Origin: Georgenia muralis
Lineage (GTDB): Bacteria > Actinomycetota > Actinomycetes > Actinomycetales > Actinomycetaceae
DNA length: 64,000 nucleotides
Assembly: GCF_003814705.1 (NCBI RefSeq)
Contig: NZ_RKRA01000001.1
Location: forward strand, 1,674,001 to 1,738,000
Reading direction: 5' to 3'
Shown here: positions 55,894-64,000 of the stretch, piece after piece
Layout of the letters: the number at the start of each line of letters is the position of its first letter
Position numbering within the stretch: position 1 is the first letter of the stretch
Notes under the pieces: generated by a model
What the model was told of the DNA's origin: nothing
Seen by the model: the letters and a program-made list of their open reading frames with translations, nothing else
Database searches by the model: none
Translations under genes and position numbers: made by a program

Positions 55894-56850
55894 ATGACCG
55901 TCCCCACCCAGCAGGTCTCACCGCACGCGGAGCCCGGCACGAAGGCGTCCAGGAAGGTGCGCCGCAACGCTCGTGCCTCGCGCGAGGGCAGCCGCTCCGC
56001 CTACGCGATGGTGGCACCGGCCACCATCCTCCTGGTCCTCTTCCTCATCGTCCCGGTGCTCCTGGCCTTCGGCCTGTCCTTCACCAACGCCCGGCTCATC
56101 TCGCCCAACCCGCCGAGGTTCGTCGGTCTGGACAACTTCGTCCGGGCGTTCACGAGCGACCCGACCTTCATGAGGTCCCTCCTCAACACGTTCCTCTTCG
56201 CCGCCGTCGTCGTGCCGGTCCAGGCCGGTCTGGGCCTGGTGATGGCGATCCTCGTGAACCAGAAGCTGCGCGGCGTCACGTGGTTCCGCGTCATCTTCTT
56301 CGTCCCCGTGGTCACCTCCATCGTGGTCATCTCCATCCTCTGGGAGTTCATGTACCAGGAGAACGGCCTCGTGAACTCGATGATCGACACCCTCACCTTC
56401 GGCGCCTTCCAGGGCACCGACTGGCTGGGCAACACCGACACCGCGCTCGGGGCGATCATCGTGCTCTCGATCTGGCAGGCCGTGGGCTTCCACATGATCA
56501 TCTGGCTCTCCGGCCTCCAGACGATCCCCGGCGAGCTCTACGAGGCGGCCCGGATGGACGGCGCCAACGCCTGGCAGCAGTTCAAGTCCGTGACGTGGCC
56601 GGGGCTGCGTTCGACGATGGTCTTCATCCTCGTCACCATCACCATCGCCGCGCTGGGGCTGTTCGTCCAGATCGACGTCATGACCCAGGGTGGCCCCCGC
56701 GACGCCACGACGACCCTGGTCTACCACGCCGTCCAGCAGGGCTACCGCCGGCAGGAGACCGGCTACGGCGCCGCCATCTCCCTCATCTTCTTCGTCATCG
56801 TGCTGATCATCGCGCTGGTGCAGCGGTACCTCACCCGAGAGAAGGACTGA
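55894..56850 (+). CDS. CUT1 sugar ABC permease (MalF type)
   Basis: A 318-residue permease with six membrane segments after a basic N-terminus. FVPVVTSIVVISILWEFMYQ and the EAA loop GELYEAARMDGANAWQQFKSVTWPGLR are typical. ATG 55894 and an in-frame ATG at 55885 are both possible. It is separated from the next permease by two bases. Confidence 0.92.
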   Translation: MTVPTQQVSPHAEPGTKASRKVRRNARASREGSRSAYAMVAPATILLVLFLIVPVLLAFGLSFTNARLISPNPPRFVGLDNFVRAFTSDPTFMRSLLNTFLFAAVVVPVQAGLGLVMAILVNQKLRGVTWFRVIFFVPVVTSIVVISILWEFMYQENGLVNSMIDTLTFGAFQGTDWLGNTDTALGAIIVLSIWQAVGFHMIIWLSGLQTIPGELYEAARMDGANAWQQFKSVTWPGLRSTMVFILVTITIAALGLFVQIDVMTQGGPRDATTTLVYHAVQQGYRRQETGYGAAISLIFFVIVLIIALVQRYLTREKD

Positions 56851-56852
56851 CC

Positions 56853-57788
56853 ATGACCGCACCCGCCACCCAGACCGCACGGCCGCGGTCCGGCGCCGAC
56901 GCCGACGCCGCACATCGACGGAATCGCCGTCGCCTCGTCATCGGCTACATCCCGATGGTGCTGCTCGCGCTGTTCTTCCTCTTCCCGCTGGTGTTCATGT
57001 TCGTCTCCAGCCTCAAGCCGGACGCACAGATCCTCTCCGACATCGACTCCCCGCAGGCGTTCCTGCCGGTGGGGGACATCTCCACCCAGAACTACGTCGA
57101 CGTCTTCGACCGGGTCCCCGTCGCCCGGTTCATCCTCAACTCGGTGCTCGTCACGACGCTCATCGTCGGCCTGGGGCTCATCGTCAACAGCATGGCAGGC
57201 TTCGCGCTGTCCCGGCTGGAGTGGTCCGGCCGGAAGGTGCTCCTCACGGTCATCATCGCCACCCTCATCGTGCCCTTCGAGACGATTGCCATCCCGATGG
57301 TCTACTGGGTGTCGAAGCTGCCGACCCTGGTGTTCGAGGGGGCGGTGCCGATGTACGACATCGGCTGGCTGAACTCCTACCACGTGCAGATCGTGCCGTT
57401 CATCGCCAACGCGTTCTCGATCTTCCTGTTCACCCAGTACTTCTCCACGATCCCGAAGTCGCTGGACGAGGCGGCCCGGATCGACGGCGCGGGCTGGTTC
57501 ACCATCTACCGACGGATCATCGTGCCGCTGGCGGGGCCGGCGTTCGCCACGGTCGCCATCCTCACCTTCCTCCCCGCCTGGAACCAGTACCTCTGGCCGC
57601 TCATGGTGGTCCAGCAGGAGGACCTCCGACCGGTCATGGTCGGCATGCAGTACTTCTTCCAGATCAACCCCGCGTGGGGCGAGATCATGGCGTACACCTC
57701 GCTCATCACGCTGCCGGTGCTGGTGATGTTCCTGGCCTTCCAGCGGGCCTTCGTCAGCTCCATCGCCTCCAGCGGGGTGAAGGGATGA
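56853..57788 (+). CDS. CUT1 sugar ABC permease (MalG type)
   Basis: A 311-residue permease. EAA loop KSLDEAARIDGAGWFTIYRRIIVPLAGPA; NSMAGFALSRLEWSGRK; and C-terminal SSGVKG are MalG-branch features. It starts two bases after the previous stop and overlaps the glycosidase gene by four bases. Confidence 0.92.
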   Translation: MTAPATQTARPRSGADADAAHRRNRRRLVIGYIPMVLLALFFLFPLVFMFVSSLKPDAQILSDIDSPQAFLPVGDISTQNYVDVFDRVPVARFILNSVLVTTLIVGLGLIVNSMAGFALSRLEWSGRKVLLTVIIATLIVPFETIAIPMVYWVSKLPTLVFEGAVPMYDIGWLNSYHVQIVPFIANAFSIFLFTQYFSTIPKSLDEAARIDGAGWFTIYRRIIVPLAGPAFATVAILTFLPAWNQYLWPLMVVQQEDLRPVMVGMQYFFQINPAWGEIMAYTSLITLPVLVMFLAFQRAFVSSIASSGVKG

Positions 57789-58723
57789 GCCTGCGACTTC
57801 CCGACCACTGGGTGTGGGACAGCTGGCCCGCCTTCGACGGCAACCACCACCACCTGTTCTTCCTGCGGGCCTCGCGCGCGCTGCACGACCCCGACCGGCG
57901 GCACCTGCGCGCGTCCGTCGGGCATGCCCGGTCGACGGACCTGCGCACCTGGGAGCTCCTCCCGGACGCGCTCGTGCCCGCAGACCCGCCCGCCTGGGAC
58001 GACCAGGCGACCTGGACCGGCTCGGTGGTCCAGGCGCCGGACGGCACCTGGCGCATGTTCTACACCGGCGTCGACCGCGAGGGCCGCGGGCTGGTCCAGC
58101 GGGTGGGGGTCGCCGTCTCCGAGGACCTCATCACCTGGCACCGCCGGCCGGGGCCGGTCACCGAGGCGGACCCGCGCTGGTACGAGAAGCTCGACCTCGA
58201 GGCGTGGATCGACGAGGCCTGGCGCGACCCCTGGGTCCTCGCCGATCCCGACGGCGACGGCTGGCACATGCTCGTCACCGCGCGCGTCCCCGACGGCGAC
58301 CCGGACGGCCGCAGCGTCATCGGCCACGCCCGCAGCGCCGACCTCGAGACGTGGCAGGTCCAGCCGCCCCTGACGACGCCGGCGGGGTTCGGGCAGATGG
58401 AGGTCCCGCAGGTCGCCGTCGTCGACGGCCTGCCGGTGCTGGTCTTCTGCTGCTGGCCCGACCGGATGTCCGAGGAGCGCCGCGCCTCGGCCCCCTCGGG
58501 CGGGATGTGGGTGGTGCCGGGGGCGTCACTCCTCGGTCCCTGGGACCTCACGCGGGCGACGACGTTCGACCACCCGAGCCTCTACGCCGCGCGGCTGGTC
58601 GAGCGGACGCCGGGCGACTGGGTGCTGCTGGGCTTCCGGGACAAGGAGGACGGCGCGTTCGTCGGGGAGATCGCCGACCCGCTGCCCGTCGTCCGGGACG
58701 GGGACACCCTACGGCTGGCCTGA
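57785..58723 (+). CDS. Intracellular GH32/GH43-like beta-propeller glycosidase
   Basis: A 312-residue protein with no signal peptide. It has the acid triad layout of five-bladed-propeller fructosidases/arabinanases: WDSWPAFDG at the N-terminus (nucleophile-type Asp), WRDPWVLADPDG (RDP motif) near residue 145, and QMEVPQVAVVDG (Glu, acid/base) near 205. WTGSVVQAPDGTWRMFYTG is also typical of GH32/68. Coupled by ATGA to the permease, it should split the sugar taken up by this importer. Substrate, fructoside or arabinoside, not decidable here. Confidence 0.8.
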   Translation: MSLRLPDHWVWDSWPAFDGNHHHLFFLRASRALHDPDRRHLRASVGHARSTDLRTWELLPDALVPADPPAWDDQATWTGSVVQAPDGTWRMFYTGVDREGRGLVQRVGVAVSEDLITWHRRPGPVTEADPRWYEKLDLEAWIDEAWRDPWVLADPDGDGWHMLVTARVPDGDPDGRSVIGHARSADLETWQVQPPLTTPAGFGQMEVPQVAVVDGLPVLVFCCWPDRMSEERRASAPSGGMWVVPGASLLGPWDLTRATTFDHPSLYAARLVERTPGDWVLLGFRDKEDGAFVGEIADPLPVVRDGDTLRLA

Positions 58724-58765
58724 GCCGCGGCGGCCGTCGGCGACCTGTCGGCGGCCGCTCGCGGA

Positions 58766-59233
58766 TCAGCCCAGCTCGATCGTCATGAACGCGCTGTGCG
58801 GGCTGGGGCGGTAGTCGCCGAAGGGCCCGCACGGGCGGAACCCGGCTCGGGCGTAGACGCGCCGCGCGGGCTCGAACGCCTCCATCGGGCCCGTCTCGAG
58901 GCTCACACGGGTGTACCCCTGCGCGCGGGCGACGTCGAGGAGGTGTGCGACGACGGCGCTGCCGAGCCCCTGCCCGCGGGCCTCCTCGGCCGTGTGGACC
59001 GACTTGAGCTCGGCGTGGTCGGCACCGAGCCGCTTCAGTGCCCCGATCGCCAGCAGCCGCCCGCCCCGCCGGGCACCGAAGAGCTTCACGCCCGGCTCCG
59101 CGAGGCCCTCGACGTCGAGGGCGTGGACGTCCTCCGGCGGGCTCTGGCTGTGGGCGAAGGCGTGGTGCCGGTCGAGGATCCGGAGCACCTCGGGGGAGCG
59201 GGGATCCTCCACGGTGATGATGAGGTCGGGCAC
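58766..59233 (-). CDS. GNAT-family N-acetyltransferase
   Basis: A 155-residue acetyltransferase. LKSVHTAEEARGQGLGSAVVAHLLDVARAQGYTRVSLETG holds the acetyl-CoA-binding RGQGLG motif A, and FEPARRVYARAGFRPCGPF is motif B. GTG 59233 gives the family start (VPDLIITVEDPRSPEV, translated with initiating Met). It resembles PhnO/YafP-like GNATs; acceptor unknown. Confidence 0.85.
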   Translation of the reverse strand: MPDLIITVEDPRSPEVLRILDRHHAFAHSQSPPEDVHALDVEGLAEPGVKLFGARRGGRLLAIGALKRLGADHAELKSVHTAEEARGQGLGSAVVAHLLDVARAQGYTRVSLETGPMEAFEPARRVYARAGFRPCGPFGDYRPSPHSAFMTIELG

Positions 59234-59355
59234 GAGAGGAATGTAGGCGCTGGTGCACGGTGGGGCTCCCGGGACGCCGGGAGCCGGACGTGCCGGGCCA
59301 CCACGACGGCGGCCGTGCGCGCCCGGCCCGGTGAGGAGCCTCACCCGGTCACCGT

Positions 59356-59384
59356 TTGGACCGTCGGGCGGGGCACGCTAAAGT
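59356..59384 (+). promoter_or_regulatory. Promoter of tRNA-Arg(ACG)
   Basis: TTGGAC (59356-59361) and TAAAGT (59379-59384) are 17 bases apart and end 22 bases before the tRNA, a convincing sigma-70-type promoter. Confidence 0.7.
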
Positions 59385-59406
59385 CTCCTTTGGCCCGAGT
59401 GGCCAT

Positions 59407-59479
59407 GCGCCCGTAGCTCAATGGATAGAGCATCTGACTACGGATCAGAAGGTTGGGGGTTCGAGTCCCTTCGGGCGCA
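59407..59479 (+). tRNA. tRNA-Arg (anticodon ACG)
   Basis: The 73-base cloverleaf has acceptor arms GCGCCCG/CGGGCGC, D arm with GCTCAATGGATAGAGC, anticodon arm TCTGA-CTACGGA-TCAGA (ACG) and T loop GGTTCGAGTCC. Discriminator A; CCA not encoded. Confidence 0.97.
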
Positions 59480-59484
59480 CAGTG

Positions 59485-59516
59485 AGGCCCTGACCCGCCA
59501 ACGCGGGTCAGGGCCT
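59485..59516 (+). terminator. Terminator after tRNA-Arg(ACG)
   Basis: AGGCCCTGACCCGC pairs perfectly over 14 bases with GCGGGTCAGGGCCT around a 4-base loop, five bases past the tRNA, followed by TCGTCGTCCT. Confidence 0.85.
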
Positions 59517-59709
59517 TCGTCGTCCTCCGGTGTGCCACCAGGGTGCGACCCCGACGCCGGGACCCGAGATACCGGGGTCCGATCAGGGCTGTCCCTCATT
59601 CCCCCGCGCCCCTGCCGAGCGGTTGACTCGAGAGCGACACGAACGCGAGGACCTCCCGGCACCAGGCCAGGAGGTCCCCGCCCGGGCAAGACGACACGAG
59701 AGTCAGGCC

Positions 59710-60642
59710 ATGATCGAGGCACGAAACCTCACCAAGCGGTACGGCGACAAGGTCGCCGTCGACCAGATCAGCTTCACCATCGAGCCCGGCACCGTCACCG
59801 GGTTCCTCGGCCCCAACGGGGCGGGCAAGTCCACGACGATGCGGATGATCGTCGGGCTCGACCGGCCGACCGCCGGGACCGTGACCGTCAACGGCAAGCC
59901 CTACGCCGCGCACCGCTCCCCGCTGAACGAGGTCGGTGCCCTCCTCGACGCCAAGGCGGTGCACACCGGACGGTCCGCCCGTTCCCACCTGCGCACGATG
60001 GCCGCCACACACGGCATCTCCACGCGGCGGGTGGACGACGTCATCGAGATGACCGGCCTGGCCGGCGTCGCCGGGAAGCGCGTGGGCGGGTTCTCCCTGG
60101 GCATGGGCCAGCGGCTCGGCATCGCCTCCGCGATGCTCGGCGACCCTCGGACCCTCATCCTGGACGAGCCGGTCAACGGGCTCGACCCCGAGGGGGTCGT
60201 GTGGGTCCGGACCCTCGTCCGCCGGCTCGCCGCCGAGGGCCGCACGGTCTTCCTCTCCTCCCACCTCATGAGCGAGATGGCGCAGACCGCCGACCAGCTC
60301 CTCGTCATCGGCCGCGGCAGGATCATCACCGCCGGGCCCGTCCAGGACGTCATCGACGGCGCCACCGGCTCCGCCGTCAGGGTCCGCTCCCCGCAGGCCG
60401 CCGACCTCGCCGCCCTCGCCCAGGCCGACGGCGCCGCCGTCACGATCCCCGAGACCGGGGTGGTCGAGCTCCGCGGCATCAGCGCCGAGCAGGTCGGCGA
60501 GACCGCCGCCCGCCACGGGATCGTCCTCCACGAGCTCACGCCTCGGCGCGCGAGCCTTGAGGAGGCCTACATGCACCTGACCCAGGACGCGGTCGAGTAC
60601 CGCTCCGAGACCGCCCCAGCCGCCATGGAGGCCGCGAGATGA
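59710..60642 (+). CDS. ABC-2 type exporter ATP-binding protein
   Basis: A 310-residue ATPase. Walker A GPNGAGKST, signature FSLGMGQRLGIA (a variant of LSGGQ usual in this subfamily), Walker B LILDEPVNGLDPEG and switch SSHLMSEM are seen. The C-terminal extension ends ELTPRRASLEEAYMHLT, typical of DrrA/CcmA-like bacitracin-type exporters. ATG 59710 follows the GAGTCAGG region. It overlaps the permease gene by four bases. Confidence 0.92.
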   Translation: MIEARNLTKRYGDKVAVDQISFTIEPGTVTGFLGPNGAGKSTTMRMIVGLDRPTAGTVTVNGKPYAAHRSPLNEVGALLDAKAVHTGRSARSHLRTMAATHGISTRRVDDVIEMTGLAGVAGKRVGGFSLGMGQRLGIASAMLGDPRTLILDEPVNGLDPEGVVWVRTLVRRLAAEGRTVFLSSHLMSEMAQTADQLLVIGRGRIITAGPVQDVIDGATGSAVRVRSPQAADLAALAQADGAAVTIPETGVVELRGISAEQVGETAARHGIVLHELTPRRASLEEAYMHLTQDAVEYRSETAPAAMEAAR

Positions 60643-61508
60643 CCACCACCACCGTGCCCACCACGGGAACCGACCGCCCGCGGCGCGCCACCGTCGATCC
60701 GCACCACACGAGCGACGTGCACGCCGAGCTCAGCTTCGCCGGCGTCGTGCGCGGGGAGTGGATCAAGCTCCTCTCGCTGCGCTCGACCTGGTGGACGCTG
60801 GCCACCACCGTCGCCCTCATGGCGCTCATCGCGCTCGCCGCCTCGGCGTCCCTGGCCGAGATCGTCGGTGATGGGCCCGTCGGCGCCCCGCTCCCGCACG
60901 GCGCCGAGTTCGTCACCACCGGGTCCCAGCTCGGGATCGTCACGGTCGCCGTGCTCGGCGCCCTGCTCATGACCGGGGAGTACTCCACCGGCATGGTCCG
61001 GTCCACCCTCGCCGCGGTGCCCTCCCGGTTCCCGGTGCTCGCCGCCAAGGGCATCGTGCTGACCGTCGTCACGGTCGCGGTCGCGATCGTCAGCATCGCC
61101 GCGTCCTACCTCTCCGCCCGGCCGTTCCTCGACGACCACGGCCTGGTTCCCGCCCTCGACGACGCCCAGACCTGGCAGGTCTTCGGCGGGACGATCTACT
61201 TCTTCGTCGCGACGGCGCTCCTGGCCCTCGGCATCGCGACGGTGCTGCGGCACACCGCCGGCTCGATCACGGCGGTCCTCGGACTGCTCCTGCTCCTCCC
61301 GGGCGTGCTGCAGCTCATCAGCATCGACTGGGTCCAGGACGTCACCAGCATGCTGCCGCTGCCCGCCTCCTTCGCCTTCCTCGGCGTCAGCGGCGCCATG
61401 GGCGGCAACGAGCTGCTCACTCCTTGGGAGGGCGTCGGCGTCATCGCCGCCTACGCGGTGGTGACCCTGGCCGCCGGGGCCGTCCTGCTTCGTCGTCGGG
61501 ACGCCTGA
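60639..61508 (+). CDS. ABC-2 type exporter permease
   Basis: A 289-residue membrane partner with about six segments. GVVRGEWIKLLSLRSTWWTLATT at the N-terminus and TGEYSTGMVRSTLAAVPSR in the first loop are hallmarks of actinobacterial ABC-2 permeases. Coupled to the ATPase by ATGA. The exported compound is unknown. Confidence 0.9.
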   Translation: MTTTTVPTTGTDRPRRATVDPHHTSDVHAELSFAGVVRGEWIKLLSLRSTWWTLATTVALMALIALAASASLAEIVGDGPVGAPLPHGAEFVTTGSQLGIVTVAVLGALLMTGEYSTGMVRSTLAAVPSRFPVLAAKGIVLTVVTVAVAIVSIAASYLSARPFLDDHGLVPALDDAQTWQVFGGTIYFFVATALLALGIATVLRHTAGSITAVLGLLLLLPGVLQLISIDWVQDVTSMLPLPASFAFLGVSGAMGGNELLTPWEGVGVIAAYAVVTLAAGAVLLRRRDA

Positions 61509-61519
61509 CCGGAACTTCC

Positions 61520-61570
61520 GGACCGCACGGCGCCGGTGGGGAGTCGACCCCCACCGGCGCCGTCCGGTCC
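61520..61570 (+). terminator. Very strong terminator after the ABC-2 operon
   Basis: ACGGCGCCGGTGGGG pairs perfectly with CCCCACCGGCGCCGT around AGTCGAC; outside one mismatch the stem continues GGACCG/CGGTCC, making about 21 pairs. Confidence 0.85.
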
Positions 61571-61673
61571 GCGGGCCCCTCGGGCCCAGCGGGCGACGGC
61601 GGCGCGGGCCGGGCCGGCGGGTTGTCGTCCGGCCGTCGGACGGCTGGCCGCGGCGGGCCTCGGGTGGTGAGGT

Positions 61674-62290
61674 GTGATGGTGCGCGAGGACCCCGCTCGG
61701 GACGGCCGCGAGGTGGCGCCGGTGCCCTCCGGCGTCCGGGGCGCGCGGGTCGTCGCCCTGGTCGAGGGGGTCAGCGACCAGGTGGCCGTCGAGCGGCTCG
61801 CCGTCCGGCGCGGTCGGGACCTGCCCGGCGAGGGTGTCCTCGTGCTGCCGATGGGTGGCGCGACCAACGTGGGCCGCCACCTTAGGGCCCTGGGCCACCT
61901 GGGGGTCCCGGCATCAGGGCTGCTCGACATCGGGGAGGAGCGGTTCGTCCGGCGCGGGCTCGTCTCGGCCGGGGCCCGCGGGCCGGTCACGGGATCGGAC
62001 CTGAGGCACGCGGGGTTCTTCTTCTGCATCGCCGATCTGGAGGACGAGCTGACCCGCGGCCTCGGTGTCTCCGCCACGGAGGACGTGCTGGCGGCGAACG
62101 GTGACCTCGAGCTGTTCCGCCGGTTCCAGCGCCAGCCGGCCCAGCGGGTCCGTCCGGTCGCGCACCAGCTGCACCGGTTTCTCGGCACCACCGCCGGGCG
62201 CAAGGCCCTGCCGGGCTGTTCGTCGAGCACCTCGACCTGGACCGTGTGCCCGAGCCGCTCGACGCCCTGCTCCGGCACGTGACCGCGTAG
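61674..62290 (+). pseudogene. TOPRIM-domain (OLD-like) protein, frameshifted near the end
   Basis: The product begins well: ARVVALVEGVSDQVAVERLAVRRGRDL carries the TOPRIM Glu, then VLPMGGATNVGRHL, GFFFCIADLEDEL with the DxE-type acid pair, and PVAHQLHRFLGTTAGRK. The usual ending appears only in another frame: FVEHLDLDRVPEPLDALLRHV, which stops at TAG 62288-62290. The frame change lies near 62205-62216. The intact family protein is a small TOPRIM nucleotidyl transferase/hydrolase-like protein of about 200 residues without known role. It may be a true mutation or a base-call error. Confidence 0.7.
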
Positions 62291-62318
62291 GACGCGTGGA
62301 CGCCTACCCGGTCGCTCC

Positions 62319-62960
62319 TCAGGGACGTGGATCCGAGGCGCCGACCGACGCCGAGCGGCCGTGGCGCAGGCCGGTCGGGACGCTGATGACCGCCCGGCTC
62401 GTCGAGCACACGCCCGTCTCGGGCAGCTCGAGCTCGAGCCGACCGGCCGCCTCGACGTCCCCGGCCAGGTGCGCAGCGACCGAGCGGACCTGCTCGTACC
62501 CGGTCGCGAGCAGGAAGGTCGGGGCCCGTCCGTAGGACTTCATCCCTACGACGAAGAAGCCCGGCTCGGGGTGGGCGAGCGTGGTCGCGCCGTGGGCCGG
62601 GACGGTGCCGCACGAGTGGTGCTCCGGGTCGATCAGCGGGCGCCAGGGCGCTGGGCGCCTCCAGCCCGGGGTCGAGGTCGAGCCGCAGCTCGCGCAGCAT
62701 GTCCAGGTCCGGTCGGAAGCCCGTCGCGCCCGCCACCGCGTCCACCCGCAGGCGCGTCGGTCACCGACGGCGCGGGTGAGCGTGACGTCGACCTGACAGC
62801 CCCCCGGCGCCACGTCGAGCGCGGCGACGCTCGCCGAGGTGAGGAGCTCGACCCGGCCGTCCACGGAGGTGCGCACGAGGAAGGGCCGGTCCGCCCGCCC
62901 GACGGCGGATGAGCCACGGGGAGCTCGCCGGGCGGTGGCGGGACACGGTGCTCCTCGAGC
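62319..62960 (-). pseudogene. Decayed FAD/NAD(P)-binding oxidoreductase, C-terminal part
   Basis: One frame gives LIDPEHHSCGTVPAHGATTLAHPEPGFFVVGMKSYGRAPTFLLATGYEQVRSVAAHLAGD and ELELPETGVCS, the C-terminal half of ArsO-like flavoproteins found beside arsenic or redox genes. The preceding VDAVAGATGFRPDLDMLRELRLDLDPGLEAPSALAP is in a second frame, and RPFLVRTSVDGRVELLTSASVAALDV is again in the first. So frame changes lie near 62638 and 62750. The N-terminal FAD domain with GxGxxG is missing. It is a dead fragment. Confidence 0.75.
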
Positions 62961-63029
62961 GGCGCAGCGCGGTGGTCGGGCGCTGACGCCGGTCCCCGGG
63001 CGACGGTCGCGCCGGGTTACGCTCAGCCG

Positions 63030-63398
63030 GTGACCGGGCCGGACGGCGTTGCAGTGACGGAGTCGATCGCTGCTGCCGCCGGCAACGCCGGGCTGGCGCT
63101 CATCCTGGCGGCCCTCGTGGTGCGCGGGCTGTACGTCCGGTGGCGCCGGACGGAGGCGGTCCACGTCGTCCTGGAGGACGGGTCCCACCGCCTGCGCTGG
63201 CACAGCCGGACGCGCCTGCACGAGGCCGAGCCTCCGCGCCCGGTCCCGGCCAAGGGTGAGGTCGTGTCTCTCTGGTATCACTCGGGCGACCCGCAACGGT
63301 GGTCGCTCACGGCGCCCTACCGCGGCGCCCGGGCACTGGCCGCGGCAGGCGCCGTCCTGGTCGCGGCCGGCCTGCTGCTCGGGTTCGTCCTGCCCTGA
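63030..63398 (+). CDS. Small DUF3592-like membrane protein
   Basis: A 122-residue protein from GTG 63030 with a membrane helix at each end (about residues 17-33 and 101-120) and a beta-type middle with GEVVSLWYHSGDPQRWSL, as in DUF3592 proteins. Function unknown. It converges with the OsmC gene across a hairpin. Confidence 0.65.
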   Translation: MTGPDGVAVTESIAAAAGNAGLALILAALVVRGLYVRWRRTEAVHVVLEDGSHRLRWHSRTRLHEAEPPRPVPAKGEVVSLWYHSGDPQRWSLTAPYRGARALAAAGAVLVAAGLLLGFVLP

Positions 63399-63422
63399 CC
63401 ACGGCGCCCCCTGCCGCACGAA

Positions 63423-63453
63423 GGGCCGGGCGGGGTGCGCACCCGCCCGGCCC
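63423..63453. terminator. Bidirectional terminator hairpin
   Basis: GGGCCGGGCGGG pairs with CCCGCCCGGCCC around a 7-base loop, between the convergent DUF3592-like and OsmC genes. Confidence 0.75.
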
Positions 63454-63471
63454 CTCCTCGCTGTCCGCCGG

Positions 63472-63990
63472 TCAGGGGCGGCGGACCACCCACACCTCAC
63501 GCAGGTCGACGCCGGCGTCGGTGAGGAGGTTCAGCAGGGGGCAGCGGCGCCGCACCTGGTCCTTGAGCTCGGCCAGCTCGGCCTCCGGCACCGAGGTGGT
63601 GAGCGTGAGCGTCAGGGTGAGCTGCTGGAAGTGCGGCGAGACGTCGGCGGTGCCGAGGAACCCGCGGATGTCGAGGGTTCCGGTCGCATGGCTCTCGAAC
63701 GCCGCCACGGGGACGTCGAGCTCACCGGCGACGGTCTCGACGACGACGGAGACGCACCCGGCGAGCGAGCCCAGCAGGTACTCGATGGGGTTGGCGGCCT
63801 CGTCGGTGCCGCCGAGCGAGGTCGGCTCGGCGACGGTGAAGCCGAAGCGGCGGGCCTCGACGGTGGTGGAGAGCCGGCCCTTCCAGCGCCCGGCGGCGCT
63901 GAAGTCGGCGAGCCGCGGCGTGGGGTCGTAGGCGCGGACGGGGCTGACGGCGGTGGGGCTCTCGCTGGCGGTGCTGACGGTGGTGGTCAT
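63472..63990 (-). CDS. OsmC-family protein
   Basis: A 172-residue soluble protein. The two family cysteines are in SLAGCVSVVVET and RRRCPLLNLL, the thiol pair used for peroxide reduction in OsmC/Ohr proteins. TDEAANPIEYLLGSLAGC is the usual central helix. Length and the extended N-terminus fit the OsmC rather than the Ohr branch. ATG 63990 lies 10 bases from the window end, so its promoter is not visible. Confidence 0.9.
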   Translation of the reverse strand: MTTTVSTASESPTAVSPVRAYDPTPRLADFSAAGRWKGRLSTTVEARRFGFTVAEPTSLGGTDEAANPIEYLLGSLAGCVSVVVETVAGELDVPVAAFESHATGTLDIRGFLGTADVSPHFQQLTLTLTLTTSVPEAELAELKDQVRRRCPLLNLLTDAGVDLREVWVVRRP

Positions 63991-64000
63991 GGTCTTCTCC

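Overview
The window is chromosomal DNA of a very GC-rich actinomycete. GTG starts, ATGA-type 4-base gene overlaps, TAGGCT-like -10 boxes just upstream of start codons and families such as DUF5926 and PASTA-less Ser/Thr kinases all fit Actinomycetota. Gene content points to Micrococcales (a Georgenia- or Cellulomonas-like organism); that placement is inference. I see no phage, plasmid, insertion sequence or CRISPR array.

Layout. 1-2819: the end of a glycogen-debranching-type gene, then a complete amino-acid ABC importer on the minus strand. 3026-10862: a TauE/SafE exporter and a D-galactonate (De Ley-Doudoroff) locus made of a GntR regulator, DgoD dehydratase, a three-gene CUT1 ABC importer, and, on the other strand, a PfkB sugar kinase and a KDPG/KDPGal aldolase. 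10888-24292: housekeeping genes, with a HAD phosphatase, MFS transporter, phosphoglucomutase, rhodanese, DUF5926, glycosyltransferase 2, a large membrane protein, prephenate dehydratase, a lipid kinase, seryl-tRNA synthetase and a Cof-type HAD. 24317-24898 is a decayed MerR/TipAS gene. 25240-29527: a second CUT1 sugar importer and an alpha/beta hydrolase. 29560-33311: quinone oxidoreductase, tRNA-Ser(TGA), a YdeI-like gene and small hypothetical genes.

The most unusual part is 33616-45034. It holds the arginine deiminase pathway (arcA, arcB, arcC), two tandem genes for the same 375-residue glycine-amidinotransferase-type enzyme (identical proteins, two silent base differences), and then a tightly coupled run of EamA transporter, true creatininase, NCS1 permease, acetylglutamate kinase, a protein consisting only of an ArgR C-terminal-like domain, and a TetR regulator. 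The set suggests a guanidino-compound circuit: amidino transfer from arginine, recovery of nitrogen and ATP through ADI/OTC/carbamate kinase, opening of a cyclic guanidino compound by creatininase, and dedicated transport and regulation. I do not know of this exact combination. A 16-base element is shared by the arcA leader and the leader of the second amidinotransferase copy.

45198-58723: tRNA-Ser(GCT), small membrane proteins, a secreted PL9-type pectate lyase behind a perfect cre-like LacI operator, a receptor Ser/Thr kinase, a DUF808 membrane protein, and a LacI-controlled third CUT1 operon ending in an intracellular GH32/43-like hydrolase. 58766-63990: a GNAT gene, tRNA-Arg(ACG), an ABC-2 exporter pair, a frameshifted TOPRIM gene, a decayed flavoprotein gene, a small membrane protein and an OsmC-family protein. 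Many gene ends are marked by strong hairpins, listed individually.
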